The notes under the pieces: generated by a model
Database searches by the model: none
The model's input: only the letters and a program-made list of their open reading frames with translations
Told to the model about the DNA's origin: nothing
Shown here: in pieces, positions 57,291 to 64,000 of the stretch
Layout of the letters: every line of letters begins with the position of its first letter
How positions within the stretch are numbered: position 1 is the stretch's first letter
Position numbers and translations under genes: made by a program
Origin: Isoetes taiwanensis
Taxonomy: Eukaryota; Streptophyta; Lycopodiopsida; Isoetales; Isoetaceae
Length of the DNA: 64,000 nucleotides
Direction of reading: 5' to 3'
NCBI GenBank assembly: GCA_021234155.1
Contig: JAJEKV010000006.1
Coordinates: forward strand, 10,755,317 to 10,819,316

Positions 57291-57513
57291 CTGGCAAGTC
57301 TTGACTGAGCTCGCATGTTATGACTGTCGTCGTTAATTAGCTTGATGCCAAGAGTCCGATCTAACTCCTCAGTTTCTTCTTGTACTACCTTGGGGTCCTT
57401 CTTGCGTTTCTTTGAGGGTGCACTAGTTGATGTAACTAGTGATCTCTTGGTATTAAGTGTGAACTTCTTTTAACTGGTCTATAAAGATTTATTATGAGGG
57501 CGATCTTTCCTGA

Positions 57514-57530
57514 TTCGCGCGTAGCGCGAG
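57514..57530 (-). other. Palindrome upstream of the NLS exon, copy B
   Basis: TTCGCGCGTAGCGCGAG, same type as in the two introns of this gene. It marks the matching position to the paired palindromes of unit A at 10537-10588. Confidence 0.7.
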
Positions 57531-58408
57531 TCGAAGGACAACCCTACGCCAGGATACTAAGAGAGATGGAATCTGGCAGTTTTATGGTTTACTTTTTGTA
57601 TTAAACCATTAAAATAAACTAATATTACTAAGTGAGTTAATGTGTTGAATAACCATAGGCAGTTAAATAGTGTAGTTTGTATTTAAGGTTTTTTAACGTG
57701 GTATATTCATATTGTAAATATCTAGAGCTTTTCATTGTGGTTTGTTGCTATAGTTTTTCACTATGATTCTTCCTTGGTTTGTTGCTATGGGACATATGGT
57801 CGATTAATAGTTTTATCTTTTAGTTTTTAATAATATATGTTATAAATCACGATGGCTTTAGCCTTAAAGAATTATGTAACTCGTAGTGGTAATTTAATCA
57901 GCTCATGAATGTCTTGCCACATGAACTATTATTGTCACGTAGAATAAGGTCTTCAAGTTTCATATTATAAGATTTAACAATTTATCCATTAAACTAGTGG
58001 TTTATACATTAAACTAGTGGTGCCTTTATATCTTCAAAGTACTTTGAGATAGAAACAAACTAATAATATTTTGAGTTAAACAATGGATGCTAGTTTTGAC
58101 ATGTCATTTGTAAACCAATAGTAGCTCTAGCTTCAAAGAATGTGCAATTCATGGTGGTTGTCCAATGAAACTATTGTTGTTCTCTAGGATGAATGGTTCA
58201 AGTTTGTTACCAAAAAAGTGAACACGCTTTCCATTAAAACAAGTGTGGTTTTGTGTCGTCAAGAATGTCTTGTGTCAGAGGCAAACCAATGTCTTATACT
58301 ATAAGATCTAGTAGTGGCTTTGTATCTTCAAAGTACTTTGTGTTGAAGACAACTCAATTATATTTTGGATATAAAATTATTTTTAGTTTAGTAAAAAAAT
58401 TAAGACAT

Positions 58409-58423
58409 CTCATTTGTAAACCA
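58409..58423. repeat. Target site duplication, left side of LINE fragment
   Basis: ctcatttgtaaacca, matched by ctcatttataaacca at 60420-60434 with one change. Confidence 0.85.
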
Positions 58424-60419
58424 TAGTGTTGACTGGAGTTTCTTGGAGCAGTGCCTCTTACGTCTTAGTTTGGTGCCCAGTTCGCAACAGACGTCATGAA
58501 ACTTCATTATTCTGCTCATTCTACAGTTCTTTTTCTGAGGGGAACCATCGATATTTTTTCAGGTGGGACGTGGCATTCGCCAAGGCTGTCCTTTGGCACC
58601 ACTGCTTTTTACAATTGTGGCTGAGATTCTTTCTCAGGTATTCTCTCTTGCAGGGCAGGAAGGCATCTTGCATGGTCTTCCCAGGAGTAATGGTTCACAA
58701 GAGATTTGTAATTAGTATGCAGATGACACTTTCTTGTTCTTAATGGCTGATGAGCAGAATTTGCAGAATGCCATTTCCTTGTTGGATAGTTTCTCTTTGG
58801 CTTCTGGTATCTTTGTGGGATGGCAGAAGTGTACAGCCTTGTGGGCTCTAGACTCTCCAGTGCCATCTTCTGTGGTTGCATTTCCATGGAAGATTGCTGG
58901 TCGCGTAACTGTGGCAAAGTCAGTTCTGAGTAGTACACATGTCTATATGCCATCCATCTTGCTAGCACCGCAGACAAAGATGCAGCTCATTGTTCGTACT
59001 GTCAGGAACTTTATTTGGGGTGGCACTGAAGAAGGAGCTGATGTTAAAATTAGTTAGGCGAAGTGCATTATGCCTAAACTTTGTAGGGGGCTGGGGATGA
59101 TTCACTTTCTTCTCCAGAGCAAGGTGCTGATTTTTAAGTTCATATGGCGGATTCTAAATAATGTTGATAATTCCCCAGGCCTGCGTCTCATTCACCAGTC
59201 TTTACAGATATGCATTACCTTTGGCTCTCCATCCATTAAGCCACTCCTCCCATGGGCATTATTCTATCCACTTTCTCCATATCCTAGTGCAACTCCTTTC
59301 CTCAAGGGGTTGCTAGCTGTTTGGGAGACTGCGCGCACTCTATTTCAGTTCTATCTGATGGCCCGCACAGATCCTACAGCTAGTTGTTGGTGGGTACCTT
59401 TGGGTGACGACAAGAGGATCGTCCCCTGGTCTCTTATGTCCATCCATTGATGCAGCGTCGATGGCGAGCAGCTGGTGTGCTGACAGTGTCTGCATGGTAT
59501 AATGAAACAAGATTGTTGACATGGAATGAGTTCAAATTGAAGTTTATCCTCCTTCATTGGGACCGTGACATTTGGAAAAAGTAGCTGCTACTCTTCCTCC
59601 AGATCCACAAGACGTGGATCCCCAGCTCGAGATGGTTCATGGCAGTGTCAAGGCGGAGGACCTGGTGCACTCGATGTATGTGGTCCTGCTTCACCCTGAA
59701 GTGTTGCCTCATCGCCAAAGTGGCCTTTAGTTATCCCTGGGCCTCATTAGAAAGCAGCCTGGCGATGGGTATGGGACAAATTGCTCCATCCTAAGCTATC
59801 TATCTTATGGTGGCAGATCATTCATAGATGTGTGCGGGTAAACACTGTTGTTCATAGATTTCGTCCAGAAGTCTTTGTGATCTGCCCTCTTTGAATGTAG
59901 AGGAATGAGACAATTGAGCACTGCTTTTTCTTGTGTCACCATATTCGGCTTGCTTGGCAGTGGCTTTTGCGCCTTTTCCATTGTGATTTGAATAGTCAGC
60001 AGGTTCTATTGTCAGTCTATCCTAGTTCTTGGGACAAGTTAGCAAAGAGGGCTTTCCACTTAACATCCGCTTGGATCATCTGGTCCATCTGGAAGAGACG
60101 AAATCTCCTCATCTTCAAGGGATAGGTCTTCTCAGATACGCAAGTGCTTAGCGATCCTCGTCGTCGCATTGTAAAAGCGTTCAAGTGTTCTTCCTTAAAA
60201 GATAACGTCAAGAGTATCATTTGGGAGTGATATCTTCAAATTCAGACTTATTCATAGCCAATTGTGCTCTTGGTGATATGTATTCGCAGTTTTTCTGTGT
60301 TATGTATATGGTGGGTAGTTTTGCTCTAGTGGACATCTCCTCCACTGTGTTTTGAGTCCCCCATGTACTCTTTGTATTCTTTTGAGTAATAAAGATCCAC
60401 GTTCATAAAAAAAAAAAAA
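58424..60419 (+). mobile_element. 5'-truncated L1-type LINE with poly(A) tail
   Basis: Begins within the RT domain: GRGIRQGCPLAPLLFTIVAE, then QYADDTFLFLMADEQN (intact catalytic box, one stop just before), FSLASGIFVGWQKC, GRVTVAKSVLSSTHVYMPS, VRNFIWGGTEEG and a zf-RVT tail ending HLTSAWIIWSIWKRRNLL. A polyadenylation signal AATAAA at about 60388 and a 13-nt poly(A) at 60407-60419 end the element, with a 15-bp target duplication outside. About one-third of the full LINE; frames are broken. Confidence 0.92.
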
Positions 60420-60596
60420 CTCATTTATAAACCAATAATAGTTTTAGCTTTAAGGAATTTGCAGTGTATGGCGGTTGCCCAATGAAGCCATTGTTATTTT
60501 ATGGAATAGATAGTTCAAGCTTATTACCAAAATAGTGAACAAATTTTCCATCAATATAGATATAACTTTGTGGCTTTAAGCATATCTTGTATTTGA

Positions 60597-60847
60597 GGGC
60601 AAAAGTATGCTAGTGGGTATCAAAAAAACGCGGCCCCAGCACTTAGATCAGCACCCTGGATGTACTATTCTATCATAGTATTCCACTTGTTATTAATTGG
60701 AGTTGTTACATATTTCTATTGATTACTTAATTACCATGTGCTAGTACCAGTAACACCTTAAACAAGCTGCCATATGGGGTGCTATATGAGTGCTGTCAGC
60801 ATGTGTCCGGACGCCTGCTTTTGATACCCACCAGCATACTTTTGCCC
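60597..60847. mobile_element. MITE-4, 251 bp, TSD TTGA
   Basis: Ends GGGCAAAAGTATGCTAGTGG and the inverse of GGGCAAAAGTATGCTGGTGG; terminal repeats of about 28 bp with one difference. Flanked by TTGA at 60593-60596 and 60848-60851. A related unit at 58265-58290 (tcttgtgtcagaggcaaacc) shows a comparable site without it. The ends resemble MITE-1 to 3 (GGGYAARAGYATG). Confidence 0.9.
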
Positions 60848-60935
60848 TTGAAGCAAACCCATATCTTATATTATGTAATCTATATTTAGTTTCATAAAAA
60901 AATCATTTATAAAATTCGCAATTAACACACCCAAG

Positions 60936-61753
60936 CTTTTGCTGTGCAAATTGATTTTAAATTTCTCTTTTTGATTGTTCTCTCGATTATTTAGAAACAT
61001 TAAGTTCTTTCGTTCGAGAAAAAGCTTTTGGCTTTCTTGTGTTTTGCCTTTTTTTTTTTTTAAATGCTTTTGGGAATTGAACCTAAATAAATCCATTCAA
61101 ACATATTATTATATTTATAACAATCTTAGGTAAGATGCATGATTCAAGCCTAACAATCTTAATAAAACACAAGCCAATGTTAAAGGGATTTTTTTCACAA
61201 TCAGGTTTCAGGGATTTTTTCCAGAATCAGGTTGTAGCTAAAAAGGTATTCATACATCTATGGGACTCCCAAGTGTTCCAATAAACAAGCAAGACCATTG
61301 TGTTTCCATGCAGAAGCGGAAAGGAAAGCACCAAAGCAATGTACCACAAAAAGAGAAGATAATTTGTACATTTAAAATTTTTGCATGAAAAGAACAATTT
61401 AAGCTCATTCCCAATTTTTGAAGTCAGTTTATGGAGCAATGGCTTTGATTATCAGGGGACATGACAAAGAATATGGTGCTAGATTAAGCAAGTAACAGAG
61501 ATTGCCCATTAGCTAATGATCACCATCTCCAATGATTCATCTCCAATGGTTCTGATGGATTGAAAATATCAAGAATGTTTATTAACAACCAGCTATTAAG
61601 TGCGTATAAATGACATGAAACAAGTACCAAAATATAATAATACAGGTACATAACAGATAGCCACAAAGTCTTGAGATTTTTGTAGACACCAACATAACAA
61701 GCCTATTGGCTATTTGGTTGGTATGTTAGCATGCAGGATTACAGAGCAAGGAT
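60936..61753. other. Gene-free stretch
   Basis: AT-rich; nothing supported. Confidence 0.5.
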
Positions 61754-61904
61754 TCAAGCAATCAAGAACGTAGCCATGTAGCCTTGCGAAAATCCATGGC
61801 CTCTTCCGGCCCTGTGTTCCACCACGAAAACAATTAGGGATAAAAATACAAGCTTGAAGATAAAAGTAACAACAAAAAAGAAATGGCAAAAACTGTATAG
61901 AATA

Positions 61905-62075
61905 TATAGAGCTCTGTTTTGCACAGAATCAGAAGTCTTGGCAATCCAAACTTCAAGCCACCTCTTTTGTGTGGGATTTGGACCAAATCCTAAAACCTGA
62001 TAATTGTTACATTCATCATTACTACCATTTTCAAATACATTTCTGGAAGTCGCGGCCCGCAAGAGCAGGGATCCT
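61905..62075 (-). other. Exon-like block of an unidentified gene
   Basis: After an acceptor TTCAAACAG at 62076: SLLLRAATSRNVFENGSNDE, CNNYQVLGFGPNPTQKRWLE, VWIAKTSDSVQNRALYIL. The codon-like composition and absence of repeats suggest a cellular gene. The open frame continues to 61754 through a hydrophobic run (FFVVTFIFKLVFLSLIVFV) that may be read-through. No family recognised. Confidence 0.45.
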
Positions 62076-62251
62076 GTTTGAATAAATGGTAACGACAGTG
62101 GTAGAGCATAGCATTACTTACTACTGATGTTCTTGCCTACACTAGCATTTCCGTAAAAGTGAAGCTCAAAGGGTGCAGGGCAGATGCATAGTATAGTAAA
62201 GAAAAACAACGGAGTAACTAAGAGGAAAAGCAAAGCACTCATCTGTACCTA

Positions 62252-62330
62252 TAGATCCTCCTAGGCTGCAACCAAAAAAATGCTCCAGCTCCTCCTTAAT
62301 AAGAGGAGTTAACCTCCCCTGCGAGTGGGT
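62252..62330 (-). other. Second exon-like block, upstream
   Basis: GRLTPLIKEELEHFFGCSLG and GSI, ending at a donor-like ATAG/GTACAG near 62250, preceded by an acceptor-like CTCGCAG near 62325. In phase terms it could join the block at 62075. It may be a gene fragment; upstream exons were not found. Confidence 0.35.
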
Positions 62331-62559
62331 TATTTCGAGAGGGTCATTTAGCATTACCCACAAGAAGGGGAGGTTGACCTCCCTTAAACCTGGTCCGAGC
62401 AGATTCTGTTAGCAGATATAGGATAGCTGGAATGCGGTAGGATCTTCGAGCCTTAAACATTGAAATAAAACAGGTGATTTGTTTTTCCTGGGCTTAAATC
62501 ATGAGCAGAAATAGGACATTTGGGCTTAAACAATGACAAGAAAATAGAGGATTTTGGCT

Positions 62560-62730
62560 CTGTGAACTGTTTAGAAGATTTTGAAGCAGTCTGACCCTGG
62601 TTGGAAGAAACGGAAGCCCTTTTCAAAACCAGTGGAAGAAATTGAAGCCCTTTTCTAAAGATTCGGAAGCTCTTGCTTCAATCTGAAGCTGCTTCAAAAC
62701 CTTCGGAAGCCCTTTTCTAAATCGTAGGCA
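62560..62730. repeat. Short degenerate tandem repeat
   Basis: The word ggaagcccttttctaaa and close variants recur four to five times with a spacing of about 30-50 bp. Confidence 0.6.
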
Positions 62731-62989
62731 CTGCTTTGACCTTAAGCATCTCTGTTGGATTGCTGAAAATTTGACGTGGTTCTAATACCGTTGCATTGGG
62801 TAGAACCATAATCAGACTGGGTTCAAAGGAATGCCCTTTGAAGAAACCATTATGCCCTTTGAAGCAGCGAATCCACATCAAATCAGTGTAAGATTCAAAC
62901 CCACGGTTGAAACTTTTAATCAGACTGGTTTAAATTATGTTGAAGACTGAGGCCCTTTTTCCACGGTAGTCTTATTTTATGGCTGTCAC

Positions 62990-63140
62990 ATTATTATAAG
63001 ACACCCTTTTGGGCTCCATGTCATACTTAAGACATGTCTTAAAAAAAATAGTTTTCCATTACATTATTATAAGACACGTCTATAAGACGTGTCTTATATT
63101 CACACTTTTCCACTACACAAAAATAAGACATGTCTTCTTA
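62990..63140. repeat. Cluster of AAGACAYGTCTT palindromes
   Basis: aagacatgtctt, aagacacgtctt-type words and their inverse occur at about 63030-63042, 63072-63100 and 63122-63134. The pair at 63072-63100 (ataagacacgt ... acgtgtcttat) forms a hairpin. It could be the edge of a foldback element. Confidence 0.55.
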
Positions 63141-63393
63141 TTAAAAAGAATATTATAAGCAACAAAAACATAAACTCTTTATAAAACAACATTTTTAGTC
63201 GTCGTCTATGTCCATAGAAGAATGATGAGTATTGTATAGAGCTCTTGCCAACGCATCCCTTCTTGCAGTGTCTTCTAGAACTAGTTCTTCTTTAATATTT
63301 TTCTCATTCCAATTGTCCACTCCATTCTCATCAGCCTCCTAAGAGTTCTCATTTGGGTGTGCACTTACTGCACCTAGTTCACGTAATGCCTCC

Positions 63394-64000
63394 CTGCAGG
63401 TTGGAAGGCGCTGTATGCAATGCAAAACAATAGTCACAGGGCAGAGCTGTATGACTGGGGTCACCAGTCACATTTGTTCCGGGCACTGGTGGAGCCAGTT
63501 CTTCTGTATGGGGTCGAGGTGTGGGGCCCAGTGGTGTCTTTGGCGACTTGGAACGACTTGGAGCAGGCCCAGAAGGCATTTTTGACGCGGGCACTTGGGG
63601 TCAAGCCCCCGGTTCCATATCGGATCTTGTTGCGGGGAGGCGGGATTCATGCCCCGCAACATGCGACCCCTCGATAGACACATTGTTTATTTCGAAGGTG
63701 GTGGCGATGGGGACACTCGACTCCCGCGCACTTGGCTTACTGTGGTGGCGATGAGTCCCAAGCGACTTCGAGGGCTTGTTGGAAGGACAAGAGGGCCCCG
63801 GTCGGGCGCGTTGGAACGTAGAGGCACATAGGTGCATCCGGTGCACTGGCAGCCATTTGGGATAGGGTGAGGGGTACTTGGACTCTTGTTTCTGGGAAGC
63901 TACGGGACCACAATGCTGGAGGCGGTAAAGATGGCACACTACAAACAACATATAAACCCCACCCTGGTTCGCGGCCCACAGCTCTACCTGCGTTCTCAGT
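63394..64000 (+). pseudogene. LINE RT-tail fragment (runs off right edge)
   Basis: Reads WKALYAMQNNSHRAELYDWG, LFRALVEPVLLYGVEVWGPV and LEQAQKAFLTRALGVKPPVP, the region after the RT thumb in non-LTR elements. After PYRILL the frame decays, with stops near 63677 and several shifts; LVGRTRGPRSGALERRGT is still readable. The same family as the scrap at 49153. Confidence 0.75.

Larger units (their letters stand above)
53693..57440 (-). pseudogene. Unit B gene: NLS / ParB-like / Lys-rich / methylase-like / acidic / HAD protein
   Basis: Homologue of the leftward gene at 6.1-11.1 kb and better preserved. Order: basic start SAPSKKRKKDPK (about 57420), EWYV domain (57290-56705), ParB-like motif (56523-56564), intron with palindromes (56215-56425), Lys-rich block (55508-56209), central block (55030-55507), methylase-like block and acidic tail (54588-55029), intron with palindromes (54307-54587), HAD domain (53693-54306). 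Frameshifts at about 57205, 56700, 55510, 55350 and 55060 break it as written. No exon 1 or DUF7869 partner was found to its right, where a tandem array begins. Function unknown; the domain set suggests a nuclear DNA-modifying or signalling protein encoded by a mobile unit. Confidence 0.65.
57830..60935. repeat. Three diverged tandem copies of a ~300-bp unit, with later insertions
   Basis: Units at about 57830-58080, 58081-58423 and 60420-60935 share words such as tctagcttcaaagaat, caatgaaactattgttgtt and cttcaaagtactttg. A LINE fragment sits between units 2 and 3, and MITE-4 lies inside unit 3. The array also borders the broken right end of the unit B gene. Confidence 0.7.

Overview
The window looks like intergenic DNA from a large, repeat-rich land-plant nuclear genome. 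Evidence: GT-AG introns, a Ty1/copia element primed by initiator-Met tRNA, L1-type LINEs with poly(A) tails and a zf-RVT tail, FAR1/MULE-like transposase, Helitron ends, and one NSP5-like kelch gene. I cannot name the species; a fern or other seed-free plant is a plausible guess only. Most coding sequence belongs to mobile elements and most of it is broken. Some breaks may be consensus errors, because paired copies differ again and again at CAG/CTG sites.

Layout. 1-1.57 kb: copia Gag-Pol (minus, running off the left edge), its primer-binding site and the start of an LTR. 2-6.1 kb: gene-free. 6.1-18.3 kb: unit A, a leftward multi-exon gene (NLS / ParB-like DGQ motif / Lys-rich / methylase-like / FCP1-type HAD) and, divergently, a rightward DUF7869-type transposase-like gene. 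18.4-29.5 kb: a tandem duplication of about 5.7 kb holding two copies of a leftward LINE; the right-hand copy continues into linker and ORF1 up to 31.6 kb. 31.6-36.66 kb: gene-free, pyrimidine-rich, ending in a Helitron 3' terminus. 37.1-38.96 kb: the one intact-looking cellular gene, a three-exon kelch protein. 39.6-40 kb: tandem repeats. 40.8-45.4 kb: unit C, an internally deleted relative of unit A in the same order and orientation. 46.4-47.6 kb: MULE/FAR1-like fragment. 49.15 kb: LINE scrap. 50.08-51.41 kb: Helitron 3' fragment with helicase C-terminus and a spliced downstream ORF, bracketed by a 51-bp direct repeat. 53.7-57.5 kb: unit B, a second ParB/methylase-like/HAD gene. 57.8-60.9 kb: tandem repeat array carrying a 5'-truncated LINE and a MITE. 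61.7-62.4 kb: exon-like pieces of an unidentified gene. 63.4-64 kb: another LINE scrap.

The most interesting signal is the unit shared by A, B and C. A and C both carry HAD, first exon, promoter module and DUF7869 gene in the same order, so these parts seem to travel together. A and B share the full NLS-ParB-Lys-methylase-HAD order, and their introns at three matching positions hold short GC-rich palindromes whose sequence differs between A and B. A second strong signal is a MITE group (four copies) with GGGYAARAG-type inverted ends and a 4-bp target duplication at every copy; for three of them a related sequence without the insertion is present in the window.
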